DNA of 64,000 nt from Methylobacterium sp. 2A (GTDB lineage Bacteria > Pseudomonadota > Alphaproteobacteria > Rhizobiales > Beijerinckiaceae): NCBI RefSeq assembly GCF_009806555.1, contig NZ_VUOK01000010.1, positions 116,744 to 180,743 on the forward strand. The letters are read 5' to 3'. This document shows, in pieces, positions 43,392 to 51,723 of the stretch (position 1 is its first letter; the number at the start of each line of letters is the position of its first letter). A program made the position numbers and the translations under genes. A model generated the notes under the pieces. That model was given only the letters and a program-made list of their open reading frames with translations, did not search any database and was not told where the DNA came from.

Positions 43392-43808
43392 ATGATGTCC
43401 ATGAACGACAACGCTTTTTTCCCGAAGGCGGTCGAGCCGGCGACGCCCCGCGACCCGCCGCCGCGTGCGTGGCGGACGCTACCGCTCGACGGCCGTTTCG
43501 ACCTCGTCTACGAGGATGCGACCGGTGCCTGGAGCAACCGGTCCCTCGAGGCGCGCGAACTCAAGCTCGGACCGGGCCGGACGCTTCTCGGCGGCATCGA
43601 TGCGCGCCGCGGCGGCTATCGCGGCTTCCGCGTCGACCGGATCCGCCGTCTCGTCGACGGGGCCACCGGCGAGCGGATCGAGACCGGCATCCTCGACCGG
43701 CTGCTCGGGCGCGCCGAAGCGCAACGCCGGGCCGCTGCCCTTCGGATCAAACGGCAGGCGCGGGCGCGCCGCAGGGCCACCGCGCGGCCGGTCGAGGCCT
43801 TTTCGTAA
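43392..43808 (+). CDS. stand-alone WYL-like domain protein
   Basis: This 138-residue protein begins [16 protein letters not shown]. The central portion ([55 protein letters not shown]) follows the strand order of a WYL sensor domain: Y-E-D...R, then an address strand and a final FRxDRI. A basic Arg-rich tail follows ([15 protein letters not shown]). It has no helix-turn-helix, so it is not a normal WYL repressor. Starts at 43392, 43395 or 43401 are all possible. It is divergent from aspS; rnd follows 88 bases downstream. Confidence 0.65.
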   Translation: MMSMNDNAFFPKAVEPATPRDPPPRAWRTLPLDGRFDLVYEDATGAWSNRSLEARELKLGPGRTLLGGIDARRGGYRGFRVDRIRRLVDGATGERIETGILDRLLGRAEAQRRAAALRIKRQARARRRATARPVEAFS

Positions 43809-43896
43809 GGGGTTCGCGACGGGGAATGCGGGAAAAACCGGGGGCGCGGCGCCGGTTTCCCTCCCCAGCGCCGCGCCGGTTGCGTATAGCCGGTCC

Positions 43897-45084
43897 ATGG
43901 ACCTGATTTCTTCAACCGACGCGCTGCGGGACATCTGTACGCGTCTGGCCGCGCAACCCTTCGTGACCGTCGACACGGAGTTCATGCGCGAGACGACCTA
44001 CTACCCCAAGCTCTGCCTGATCCAGATGGCAGCTCCGGACGGTACCGCCGTGCTGGTCGATCCCCTGGCGCCCGGGATCGACCTGAAGCCGTTCATCGAG
44101 CTGATGGCGGATACACGCACGGTGAAGGTCTTCCACTCCGCCCGCCAGGATCTCGAGATCGTCTGGATGCTGGGCGGGATCCTGCCGCACCCGTTCTTCG
44201 ACACGCAGGTGGCCGCCATGGTGTGCGGCTACGGTGACTCCGTCTCGTACGAGCAGCTCGTCAACGACGTCGCCAAGGCCAAGATCGACAAATCCTCCCG
44301 GTTTACCGACTGGTCGCGGCGGCCTTTGTCGGACGCGCAGCTCACCTACGCGCTGTCGGACGTCACGCATCTGGTGAAGGTCTACGAAGTCCTCGTCGCC
44401 GAATTGCTGCGCACCGACCGCGGCGCGTGGCTCGACGAGGAGATGGCGGTGCTGACGTCGCCCGAGACCTACCGGGCCGAACCGGCCCAGGCGTGGCGGC
44501 GCCTCGCCGGACGCATGCGCAAGCCGCGGGAGATTGCCGTGTTGATGGAGGTCGCGGCGTGGCGCGAGAGCGAGGCGCAGACCCGCAACGTCCCGCGCGG
44601 GCGCGTCCTCAAGGACGAGGCGGTCATCGACATCGCCTCGGCCGCGCCCCGCAGCGTCGAGGCGCTGGGCCGCCTGCGCACGATCCCGGCGGGCTTCGAA
44701 CGCTCCCGCACGGGCGCCGACATCCTCGCGGCCGTGGAGCGGGGCCTGTCGCGCGATACGGCCGACATCCGCATGCCGGAACGTCTCCGCCGCAGCGGCG
44801 GCAACGGGGCCATCGTGGAACTGCTGAAGGTGCTGCTGAAGGCGGTCTGCGAATCCGAGGGCGTCGCGCCGAAGATCATCGCGACCGTCGATGATCTCGA
44901 AGCCATCGCCGACGATGATGCGGCCGAAGTGCCAGCCCTCGAAGGCTGGCGGCGGATGCTGTTCGGCGAGAAGGCGCTGGCCCTCAAGCAGGGCCGGCTG
45001 GCGCTGTCCGTCGAACACGGCCGCATCGTCGTGCGGAATCTCGACGCGCCTCTTCCGATGGCGGGTTGCGGACCTGCCGATTGA
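43897..45084 (+). CDS. rnd: ribonuclease D
   Basis: This 3'-5' exoribonuclease trims tRNA precursors and other small RNAs. The 395-residue protein has the DEDD-family exonuclease domain (about 1-200: [21 protein letters not shown] with the first Asp and Glu, [13 protein letters not shown], and a late [16 protein letters not shown] with Tyr and Asp) and a helical HRDC domain (about 210-290). The start is ATG 43897 ([10 protein letters not shown]); the frame extends upstream only through sequence overlapping the WYL-like gene. Confidence 0.95.
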   Translation: MDLISSTDALRDICTRLAAQPFVTVDTEFMRETTYYPKLCLIQMAAPDGTAVLVDPLAPGIDLKPFIELMADTRTVKVFHSARQDLEIVWMLGGILPHPFFDTQVAAMVCGYGDSVSYEQLVNDVAKAKIDKSSRFTDWSRRPLSDAQLTYALSDVTHLVKVYEVLVAELLRTDRGAWLDEEMAVLTSPETYRAEPAQAWRRLAGRMRKPREIAVLMEVAAWRESEAQTRNVPRGRVLKDEAVIDIASAAPRSVEALGRLRTIPAGFERSRTGADILAAVERGLSRDTADIRMPERLRRSGGNGAIVELLKVLLKAVCESEGVAPKIIATVDDLEAIADDDAAEVPALEGWRRMLFGEKALALKQGRLALSVEHGRIVVRNLDAPLPMAGCGPAD

Positions 45085-45195
45085 GCGACTGCTGACGATT
45101 GCAGGGTAACGCGAGCACGCTGGCGTGACTCGGCCCGGCGGGTGGGATTAAGTGGCAATCCGATTGCCGTTCCTTCCCGCCCGTGCGTCCCGCGT

Positions 45196-45483
45196 ATGTT
45201 CGAGCCGAACGAAGTCCTGAAGACGCTGACCGGCCGCGGTCTCGTTACGGCGGAGGGATGCGGTTCGGTTCGGGTTCGCTATCGCGTCGTCGTCGAGCGA
45301 CGGGGAGGCGGGGTCGTCGCGTACGGCTCGCTGCACGGCAGCCACTCCAATTTGCGGCCCATCTGGCTCGAGCCGGACGCACAGCTACGGCTCGCCAATG
45401 GTCGTCGACTCAGCATCTCCGTCACGGACCTGATTGGTGACGCGGCGGAATTCGAGAGCACAGGCCCGATCGGCATCCTCTGA
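45196..45483 (+). CDS. small hypothetical protein, beta-rich
   Basis: This is a 95-residue protein from ATG 45196: MFEPNEVLKTLTGRGLV, then two or three predicted strands (SVRVRYRVVVERRG, VVAYGSLHGSH) and RRLSISVTDLIGDAAEF. No membrane or signal segment and no family recognised. The composition and strand pattern look like real protein. It is the last gene before the long xoxF upstream region, which begins at its stop. Confidence 0.6.
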   Translation: MFEPNEVLKTLTGRGLVTAEGCGSVRVRYRVVVERRGGGVVAYGSLHGSHSNLRPIWLEPDAQLRLANGRRLSISVTDLIGDAAEFESTGPIGIL

Positions 45484-45900
45484 CATCCGCAACCAGGGCG
45501 ATCGGGATCGCCGAGCGCAAAGGCTCACCGCACGTGTCATTGACCGCCGATCGGCGCCCGACAGCCGGGACGATTCGGCAATTTGTCGCGCCCGATTGGC
45601 CCGGATGCCAAAGGATCCCGCATTTTCGAGCCTGCTGCGATGACGCGTATAAGTCTTACCTGCCTCAATACATCGCAGCTTTGCTGCAGAGCGATATCGC
45701 AACGCAGTTCACCACGATCGCCATGTGGGAGCGATCGTTGGCTATGCCGCCACTATCCGCGCGATCGCTGCATGCGGACCGGCAGTAACGCTGCACCCAG
45801 TGCAAGATCTGCATGGGTCGCGCTCGCGTGGCCGTGATCTCTTTCGCAAGGAACCGCCCGGCGATTGTGCGGCGCAACATTTCTTTTGGCGGCCCCGTGA

Positions 45901-45917
45901 CGTTTGGCCGGCGTTTG
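45901..45917 (+). promoter_or_regulatory. CGTTTG direct repeat, 11-base period
   Basis: CGTTTG occurs at 45901-45906 and again at 45912-45917, one helical turn apart, about 51 bases upstream of the candidate -35 of xoxF. The spacing suits an OmpR-family response regulator. The shared GTTT-N7-GTTT core also occurs in the pqqA upstream repeat. Six-base half sites are short, so chance is not excluded. Confidence 0.3.
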
Positions 45918-45967
45918 TAACTTCAGAAGAAGCTTTCACCCTGTGTAGAGAACCGCGAAACAGCGAG

Positions 45968-45995
45968 TTGACGGCGCTCAAAAATCTCTTAAGGT
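45968..45995 (+). promoter_or_regulatory. candidate xoxF promoter
   Basis: A TTGACG -35 element (45968-45973) lies 16 bases before a TAAGGT -10-like element (45990-45995). The predicted start near 46002 would give a leader of about 190 bases before the xoxF ATG, beginning just ahead of two hairpins. Confidence 0.35.
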
Positions 45996-46017
45996 CCGGG
46001 CAAGCCTCGGTTTCGAG

Positions 46018-46070
46018 GGAGCCGCATCAGGGATGGCGGCTCCTGGCCCAGGGGATCTGAAAGATCTCCC
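46018..46070 (+). promoter_or_regulatory. two tandem hairpins in the xoxF leader
   Basis: Hairpin 1 pairs GGAGCCGC (46018-46025) perfectly with GCGGCTCC (46036-46043), with further ATC/GAT pairing inside. Hairpin 2 pairs GGGGATCT (46051-46058) with AGATCTCCC (46062-46070) around a 3-base loop with one bulge. Neither is followed by a T-run. They lie in the untranslated leader, 120 bases before the start codon. Confidence 0.45.
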
Positions 46071-46191
46071 TCAGTCGACGAAGCCCGCTACCGAGGCGTC
46101 CATCCCTGTCGCAAACAGTCAGGTCGGGGTCCGAGCGGCACCCTTCTCTCAGTGTGCCGCGCGTATTCTCAAAGACTTGTCGGAGGAACCC

Positions 46192-47997
46192 ATGAGAGCA
46201 GTGCATCTCCTTGCGCTCGGCGCGGGTGTCGCGGCGATTGCCGCGCCGGCGCTGGCCAATGAAAGCGTGATGAAGGGCATCGCCAACCCGGCGGAGCAAG
46301 TGCTCCAGACGGTTGATTACGCCAACACCCGCTATTCGAAGCTCGACCAGATCAACGCGTCGAACGTCAAGAATCTCCAGGTCGCCTGGACCTTCTCGAC
46401 CGGCGTCCTGCGTGGCCACGAGGGCTCGCCGCTCGTCGTCGGCAACGTCATGTACGTGCACACGCCGTTCCCGAACATCGTGTACGCCCTCGACCTCGAC
46501 CACGAGGCGAAGATCCTCTGGAAGTACGAGCCGAAGCAGGATCCGTCCGTGATCCCGGTCATGTGCTGTGACACGGTCAACCGTGGCCTGGCCTATGCCG
46601 ACGGCGCCATCCTCCTGCACCAGGCCGACACCACCCTCGTGTCGCTCGACGCCAAGACCGGCAAGGTCAACTGGTCGGTCGTGAACGGCGACCCGAAGAA
46701 GGGCGAGACCAACACCGCGACGGTTCTGCCGGTCAAGGACAAGGTCATCGTCGGCATCTCGGGCGGCGAGTTCGGCGTGCAGTGCCACGTCACCGCCTAC
46801 GACCTGAAGACCGGCAAGAAGGTGTGGCGCGGCTATTCCGAGGGCCCGGACGACCAGATGCTGGTCGATCCGGAGAAGACCACCTACCTCGGCAAGCCGG
46901 TCGGCAAGGATTCCTCGCTGAAGACCTGGGAAGGCGATCAGTGGAAGACCGGCGGCGGCTGCACCTGGGGCTGGTTCTCCTACGATCCCAAGCTCGACCT
47001 GATGTATTACGGCTCGGGCAACCCCTCGACCTGGAACCCGAAGCAGCGTCCGGGCGACAACCGCTGGTCGATGACCATCTGGGCGCGTAACCCCGACACG
47101 GGCGTGGCCAAGTGGGTCTACCAGATGACCCCCCACGACGAGTGGGACTATGACGGCATCAACGAGATGATCCTCACGGATCAGAAGATCGACGGCAAGG
47201 AGCAGCCGCTCCTGACCCACTTCGACCGCAACGGCTTCGGCTACACGCTGAACCGCGAGACCGGCGCCCTGCTGGTCGCCGAGAAGTACGACCCGGCCGT
47301 CAACTGGGCGTCCAAGGTCGATATGGACAAGGGCTCCAAGACCTACGGCCGTCCGCTGGTCGTGTCGAAGTACTCGACCGAGCAGAACGGCGAGGACACC
47401 AACTCCAAGGGCATCTGCCCGGCGGCCCTCGGGTCGAAGGATCAGCAGCCTGCGGCCTTCTCGCCGAAGACCAACCTGTTCTACGTGCCCACCAACCACG
47501 TCTGCATGGACTACGAGCCGTTCCGGGTGACCTACACCCCGGGCCAGCCCTATGTCGGTGCGACCCTCTCGATGTACCCGGCCCCGAATTCGCACGGCGG
47601 CATGGGCAACTTCATCGCGTGGGATGGCGTCAACGGCAAGATCAAGTGGTCCGACCCCGAGCAGTTCTCGGTGTGGTCCGGTGCTCTGGCCACCGCTGGC
47701 GACGTGGTGTTCTACGGAACGCTTGAGGGCTACCTGAAGGCGGTCGACGACAAGACCGGCAAGGAGCTGTTCAAGTTCAAGACCCCGTCGGGCATCATCG
47801 GCAACGTGATGACCTACCAGCACAAGGGCAAGCAGTACGTGGGCGTCCTCTCGGGCGTCGGCGGCTGGGCGGGTATCGGCCTCGCGGCCGGCCTGACCGA
47901 CCCGAATGCCGGCCTCGGCGCGGTGGGTGGCTACGCGGCTCTGTCGCAGTACACCAACCTCGGCGGCCAGCTGACCGTCTTCGCCCTGCCGAACTAA
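46192..47997 (+). CDS. xoxF: lanthanide-dependent PQQ methanol dehydrogenase XoxF
   Basis: This is a periplasmic quinoprotein oxidising methanol (and formaldehyde) and passing electrons to cytochrome XoxG. The 601-residue precursor has a signal peptide (about 1-22, ending ALA-N) and an eight-bladed propeller with repeated tryptophan-docking GKxxW-type motifs. The adjacent-cysteine disulfide is C125-C126 (VMCCDTV). Metal and catalytic residues are E193 (GGEFGV), N277 (GSGNPST) and D319 with the extra lanthanide-binding D321 in WDYDG; calcium-type MxaF lacks that second Asp. The start is ATG 46192, six bases after GGAGG. It heads xoxFGJ; pqq genes for its cofactor are 6 kb away. Confidence 0.97.
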   Translation: MRAVHLLALGAGVAAIAAPALANESVMKGIANPAEQVLQTVDYANTRYSKLDQINASNVKNLQVAWTFSTGVLRGHEGSPLVVGNVMYVHTPFPNIVYALDLDHEAKILWKYEPKQDPSVIPVMCCDTVNRGLAYADGAILLHQADTTLVSLDAKTGKVNWSVVNGDPKKGETNTATVLPVKDKVIVGISGGEFGVQCHVTAYDLKTGKKVWRGYSEGPDDQMLVDPEKTTYLGKPVGKDSSLKTWEGDQWKTGGGCTWGWFSYDPKLDLMYYGSGNPSTWNPKQRPGDNRWSMTIWARNPDTGVAKWVYQMTPHDEWDYDGINEMILTDQKIDGKEQPLLTHFDRNGFGYTLNRETGALLVAEKYDPAVNWASKVDMDKGSKTYGRPLVVSKYSTEQNGEDTNSKGICPAALGSKDQQPAAFSPKTNLFYVPTNHVCMDYEPFRVTYTPGQPYVGATLSMYPAPNSHGGMGNFIAWDGVNGKIKWSDPEQFSVWSGALATAGDVVFYGTLEGYLKAVDDKTGKELFKFKTPSGIIGNVMTYQHKGKQYVGVLSGVGGWAGIGLAAGLTDPNAGLGAVGGYAALSQYTNLGGQLTVFALPN

Positions 47998-48024
47998 TCG
48001 GCCGCAGGGTCCACGATGACAACC

Positions 48025-48052
48025 GTGCCGGCGCGGGCTTCCGCGCCGGCAC
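48025..48052 (+). terminator. strong hairpin between xoxF and xoxG
   Basis: GTGCCGGCGCGG (48025-48036) and CCGCGCCGGCAC (48041-48052) form a perfect 12-base stem with a 4-base GCTT loop, 27 bases after the xoxF stop. The tail is only TCTTA, so termination is probably partial. It may let xoxF mRNA accumulate above xoxGJ. Confidence 0.6.
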
Positions 48053-48129
48053 TCTTATGATTAGACTTTCTCGCAAGAGGCTGTCGCTCGGTGGAAGACG
48101 AAAGGCCTCGGAACAGGGAGACAGATGCG

Positions 48130-48744
48130 TTGCTCAACCTCAGCAAGATCGTAACGCGGCCCGTTATCGCCGCCCTCGCCCTAGCGACCGTTTCCACGGT
48201 TGCCGTACATGCTGAGGATGCCAAGCCCGCTGCCGACCCCAAGTTCGCCAACTCGTTGAACGCGAACGACAAGACCGCCGAGCAGGACCCCAAATTGCTC
48301 GCCGCGGATGCCGCCGTGAAGGTGGAGGACGGCAAGTATATGGATGCCGAGGGTCACCCGACCTTCCACGTGACCCAGGACGGCAAGATGCTCGACTGGT
48401 ATAGCTATTCGGGATACCGCCGCTATCACGCCGAGTGCCATGTCTGCCACGGCCCGGACGGCATGGGCTCGACCTACGCCCCGGCGCTGAAGGATTCGCT
48501 GAAGCATCTCTCCTACGAGGAGTTCATCGGCATCCTGGTCGGCGGCAAGCAGGACGTGAACGCCGCCGAGCAGAAGGTCATGCCGGCCTTCGGCGACAAT
48601 AAGAACGTCATGTGCTACTCGGACGACCTGTACGTCTATCTGAAGGCGCGCGCCGCCGGGGCGATCGGGCGTATCCGTCCCTCCGAGCACGAGGACAAGC
48701 CCGACGCGGCCAAGAAGGCCGAGAAGGAGTGCATGGGCTTCTGA
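48130..48744 (+). CDS. xoxG: cytochrome c XoxG, electron acceptor of XoxF
   Basis: This is a periplasmic monoheme cytochrome of the cL-like type. The protein (204 residues from TTG 48130) has a signal peptide (KIVTRPVIAALALATVSTVAVHA), one heme site CHVCH (C103, C106, H107), and a probable Met ligand in KVMPAFG. The YHAECHVCHGPDGMG core and C-terminal DLYVYLKARA helix are as in known MDH-linked cytochromes. I prefer TTG 48130, with GGGAGA 8 bases upstream, over GTG 48091, which has no ribosome site. Its stop overlaps the xoxJ start (TGATG). Confidence 0.94.
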   Translation: MLNLSKIVTRPVIAALALATVSTVAVHAEDAKPAADPKFANSLNANDKTAEQDPKLLAADAAVKVEDGKYMDAEGHPTFHVTQDGKMLDWYSYSGYRRYHAECHVCHGPDGMGSTYAPALKDSLKHLSYEEFIGILVGGKQDVNAAEQKVMPAFGDNKNVMCYSDDLYVYLKARAAGAIGRIRPSEHEDKPDAAKKAEKECMGF

Positions 48745-49589
48745 TGGCGCCCCTTGCCCGGATCGTCGCCCTCTGCGCCCTGTCCTTGACGACGGCGCAG
48801 GGGGCACTCGCCCAGCACCTGCCGGACATGGTGACGACGGACGTGCTGCGCGTCTGCGGGGACCCGGGCAACATGCCGTTCTCCGAACGCAAGGAGGACG
48901 GATTCGAGAACAAGATCGCGGCGATCATCGCCGACGAGTTGAAGATCAAGGTCCGCTATTACTGGCTGACGCAGGGACCCGGTTTCGTGCGCAACACGCT
49001 CGGAACCGGCCTCTGCGACCTGATCATGGGCCAGGCCTTCGGCAGCGACCTCGTCCAGACCACCAATCCCTACTACCGCTCGGCTTACACGCTGATCACC
49101 CGGGCCGGCGAGTTCGACGGCATCACCGCCCTCGACGACCCACGCCTGAAGGGCAGAAGCATCGGCGTGATCGCCGGCACGCCGCCCGTCAACCGGATGG
49201 GCGAGCTCGGCCTGGTCTCGACCATGAAGGCCTACGCGCCCTATCAGCTCGATCCGGCCCGCAAGTACCAGACCGTGGCGGCCGAGATCGTCGCGGCGCT
49301 CGCCGCCAAGGAGATCGACGCGGCCGTGCTCTGGGGCCCGGCGGCGGGCTGGCTCGCCAAGCAATCCGGCACCGCGATGACCGTGGTACCGCTGCTCAAG
49401 GAGCCGGAGCGGCCGCCGATGGCCTACCGGATCGCCATGGGCGTCCGGATCGGCGAGAATGACTGGAAGCGCACCCTCAACACCGTGCTGCGCAAGCGCA
49501 AGGCCGATATCGACAAGGTCCTGCGCGACTACGACGTGCCGCTCCTCGACGAGGAAGAGAACAAGCTGGCCCAGCCCGGCGAGCGGTGA
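48744..49589 (+). CDS. xoxJ: periplasmic solute-binding-like protein XoxJ
   Basis: This MxaJ-like protein is needed for XoxF activity; it has a periplasmic binding-protein fold proposed to help mature or activate the dehydrogenase. The 281-residue precursor has a signal peptide (ending GALAQ), then VLRVCGDPGNMPFSERKEDGFENKIA, typical of the family-3 binding-protein N-lobe, GLCDLIMGQAF and the hinge-region IGVIAGTPPVNRM. The ATG overlaps the xoxG stop. It ends 6 bases from the convergent folK stop, with a hairpin across both stops. Confidence 0.94.
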   Translation: MAPLARIVALCALSLTTAQGALAQHLPDMVTTDVLRVCGDPGNMPFSERKEDGFENKIAAIIADELKIKVRYYWLTQGPGFVRNTLGTGLCDLIMGQAFGSDLVQTTNPYYRSAYTLITRAGEFDGITALDDPRLKGRSIGVIAGTPPVNRMGELGLVSTMKAYAPYQLDPARKYQTVAAEIVAALAAKEIDAAVLWGPAAGWLAKQSGTAMTVVPLLKEPERPPMAYRIAMGVRIGENDWKRTLNTVLRKRKADIDKVLRDYDVPLLDEEENKLAQPGER

Positions 49590-49607
49590 GCGGGTTCAGG
49601 CCCGCTC
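49588..49607. terminator. hairpin spanning the xoxJ and folK stop codons
   Basis: GAGCGGG (49588-49594) and CCCGCTC (49601-49607) form a perfect 7-base stem around a 6-base loop. The element covers the end of both convergent genes, whose stops are only 6 bases apart, and is the only candidate barrier between the two operons. No T-run is present on either strand. Confidence 0.4.
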
Positions 49608-50066
49608 GATACCCGTCCGATCAAGCTTCTCCAAGGCATCGACCACGCGCTCGCCGCCGATGACGAGATCCGGCGCGATCTCGGCCAGCGGCACCAGCAC
49701 GAAGGCCCGTTCCCGCACGTAGCGGTGCGGCAGGACGAGGCGGGCATCGTCCACGGCGGCGCCCTCATAGGCCAGCACGTCGATGTCGATGACCCGCGGC
49801 CCCCAGCGCTCCTCGCGCACGCGGCCGAGATCCTGCTCGACCTTGAGGCAGGCATCCAGCAGGCCGTGCGGATCCAGATCCGTATCCACCGCCACCGCGC
49901 CGTTGAGGAACCAGGGCTGATCGGTCTTGCCCCAGGGCGGCGTGCGGTAATCGGCCGAGCGCGCCAGGACCCGGATGCCCGGCGTCGCGGCGAGCCCCGC
50001 CACGGCTCGATCGAGCATCGCGGCCATGTCGCCGATATTGCTGCCGATGCCGAGATAGGCCTTCAT
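49596..50066 (-). CDS. folK: 2-amino-4-hydroxy-6-hydroxymethyldihydropteridine pyrophosphokinase
   Basis: This cytoplasmic folate enzyme activates hydroxymethyldihydropterin with ATP before FolP joins it to pABA. The 156-residue protein has AYLGIGSNIGDMAAML, DYRTPPWGKTDQPWFLNGAV and the signature RWGPRVIDIDVLAYEG with two metal-binding Asp. It is the last gene of the folP-folB-folK run; its ATG overlaps the folB stop (ATGA, 50063-50066). Confidence 0.96.
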   Translation of the reverse strand: MKAYLGIGSNIGDMAAMLDRAVAGLAATPGIRVLARSADYRTPPWGKTDQPWFLNGAVAVDTDLDPHGLLDACLKVEQDLGRVREERWGPRVIDIDVLAYEGAAVDDARLVLPHRYVRERAFVLVPLAEIAPDLVIGGERVVDALEKLDRTGIERA

Positions 50067-50446
50067 GCCTGCGCTCCGCGGTGGCGGACGATTTCGATGC
50101 TGACGCCGTCCAGGATCGCCGGGACCGGGGCACTGGGCTTGTCGACCCGCACGGCGATCGCCTCCACGCGCCTGTGCCGTTCGAGGATCGTCGCCGCGAT
50201 TGTCTCCGCAAGCGCCTCGATCAGGTTGAACCGCCGCTCCGTGGCGATCTCGACGACGATCTGCGTGAGATCCGCGTAGCTCACCGTGCCGGTGACGTCG
50301 TCGGAGCGGCCCGCCTCGCCGAGATCCAGGCGGGCTTCGAGGGAGATGTAGAAGCGCTGGCCGAGCACCGCCTCCTCGGGCAACAGGCCATGCCGGCCGA
50401 ACACGGCGATCCGCGTCACGCGGATAAGATCGCCCGCCATGCTCAC
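50063..50446 (-). CDS. folB: dihydroneopterin aldolase
   Basis: The enzyme cleaves dihydroneopterin to hydroxymethyldihydropterin and glycolaldehyde. The 127-residue protein has the T-fold motifs VFGRHGLLPEEAVLGQRFYIS, VSYADLTQIVVEI and FNLIEALAETIAATIL with the catalytic-type Glu, and a late AVRVDKPSAPVP with the catalytic Lys. The start is GTG 50446, overlapping the folP stop, or ATG 50440 two codons later; GGAGG lies 4 or 10 bases before them respectively. Confidence 0.95.
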   Translation of the reverse strand: MSMAGDLIRVTRIAVFGRHGLLPEEAVLGQRFYISLEARLDLGEAGRSDDVTGTVSYADLTQIVVEIATERRFNLIEALAETIAATILERHRRVEAIAVRVDKPSAPVPAILDGVSIEIVRHRGAQA

Positions 50447-51297
50447 TGCACCTCCGGCCGCATCACCGCATCGACGACGCGCATCGCCTCGACATGGGCC
50501 GCCACGTCATGCACCCGCACGATGTCCGCGCCGAGCGTCGCCGCGACGGCGTGGGCCGCGAGCGACCCGGTGAGGCGATCAGCCGGACGGGTCTCGCGGT
50601 CGTGCAGCCGCCCGAGGAGCGATTTGCGGGAGACGCCGACCAGCACCGGGAAGCCCAGCGCGCGGATCTCCGGCAGCCGCCGCAGGGCTTCGAGATGCTG
50701 CGCCCAGGTCTTGCCGAAGCCGATCCCGGGATCGAGCACGATGTTGGAATCGTCGATCCCGGCGCGATGCGCGATGCCGAGCGAGCGCTCGAAGAAGGCC
50801 AGCATGTCGGCGATGATGTCGACACCCGCGTCGATCGTCTCGCGGTTGTGCATGATGATCACCGGCGCCCCGTGGGCGGCCGCAACCGTGGCGATATCGG
50901 GTTCGCGCTGCAGGCCCCAGACGTCGTTGACGATCCGCGCCCCCGCCTCCAGAGCGACACGGGCCGTGGAGGCCTTGTAGGTGTCGATGGAGATCGGCAC
51001 CGCAATCCGCGGCGCGACGGCGCGGATCACCGGCAGGACGCGGGCCTGCTCCGCCTCGGCCGGCACCGGGACGTGGCCGGGCCGGGTCGATTCACCGCCA
51101 ATGTCGAGGATCGCGGCGCCCTCCGCCACCAGCCGCTCGGCCTGGGCGATGGCCGCTTCCTCGCCGGCGAACAGGCCGCCATCGGAGAAGGAATCGGGGG
51201 TGACGTTGAGGATGCCCATCACCAGCGTGTGCCCGCCGAGATCGGGAAGCAGGTCGGACAGGCCGGGGGAGGGGGTCACGGTGCGGGTCCCGTTCAC
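50443..51297 (-). CDS. folP: dihydropteroate synthase
   Basis: The enzyme condenses hydroxymethyldihydropterin pyrophosphate with pABA; it is the sulfonamide target. The 284-residue TIM-barrel protein has MGILNVTPDSFSDGG, ILDIGGESTRPGHVPV, VNDVWGLQREP, and a later GIGFGKTWAQHLE and LVGVSRKSLLG. It is the first of three fol genes; 63 bases separate it from the exported 120-residue protein upstream, so it may be read from the pqq promoter. Methylotrophs need a large folate pool, which fits the location. Confidence 0.96.
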   Translation of the reverse strand: MNGTRTVTPSPGLSDLLPDLGGHTLVMGILNVTPDSFSDGGLFAGEEAAIAQAERLVAEGAAILDIGGESTRPGHVPVPAEAEQARVLPVIRAVAPRIAVPISIDTYKASTARVALEAGARIVNDVWGLQREPDIATVAAAHGAPVIIMHNRETIDAGVDIIADMLAFFERSLGIAHRAGIDDSNIVLDPGIGFGKTWAQHLEALRRLPEIRALGFPVLVGVSRKSLLGRLHDRETRPADRLTGSLAAHAVAATLGADIVRVHDVAAHVEAMRVVDAVMRPEVQ

Positions 51298-51360
51298 ATG
51301 CGCGGTTCGGGGCCCGGTTTGCGCGAATCGCGGGGCCGGCGCAACGCCGGCCCCATCCGC

Positions 51361-51723
51361 TCACCCGTGGTAGCAGCGGATCTCGGCCTCGGCCTGGGCG
51401 CGGCGGAGTTCGGCGACCTTGTCGTCGAAGATCTTGGTCGACTTGAACTCGTTGGCGCGGTTGCCGATGCCCTGCCGCATGGACAGGATCGTGCTCGCCT
51501 GGACGTACTTGTCGTAGGGCAGGATCGCGGCGAGCTGGTCGAGCGAGCAGGAGCATTTCTGCAGGCTGTCGCGGGTCTGGCCGTTGGCCGCCATGCAGCC
51601 GAACACGTAATCGACCCGCGCATCGGTCGGGTAATCGTTCTCCTCGGCCGCCCAGCCGGCCAGCCCCGACAGGGTCAGGGCGAGGACGGCCAGCGCGCCG
51701 CTTTTAGCCAGCTTTCTGGTCAT
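51361..51723 (-). CDS. small exported protein with five cysteines, in the pqq-fol gene run
   Basis: This is a 120-residue precursor: signal peptide ([20 protein letters not shown]), a short acidic linker, then a helical domain with cysteines in VFGCMAANG, LQKCSCSLDQLA and a terminal IRCYHG. The body includes LPYDKYVQASTILSMRQG. No named family is recognised. It overlaps the end of the 236-residue exported protein by 20 bases, so the two are co-translated. The position between pqqE and folP suggests a periplasmic role connected with PQQ or the dehydrogenases; that is inference. Confidence 0.8.
   Translation of the reverse strand: MTRKLAKSGALAVLALTLSGLAGWAAEENDYPTDARVDYVFGCMAANGQTRDSLQKCSCSLDQLAAILPYDKYVQASTILSMRQGIGNRANEFKSTKIFDDKVAELRRAQAEAEIRCYHG

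Larger units (their letters stand above)
45484..46191. promoter_or_regulatory. 708-base upstream region of xoxF
   Basis: This is a gene-free region with visibly lower GC than its surroundings, especially around 45600-45760 and 45880-45990. Short frames in it lack any family or signal pattern. Separately listed elements inside it are a CGTTTG direct repeat (45901-45917), a promoter candidate (45968-45995) and two tandem hairpins (46018-46070). Its size suits a strongly regulated operon. Confidence 0.6.

Noticed and set aside
45725..46060. Open frame of 111 codons upstream of xoxF
   Set aside because: It covers the promoter candidate and leader hairpins, has no recognisable domain, and its codon pattern is unlike the flanking genes.
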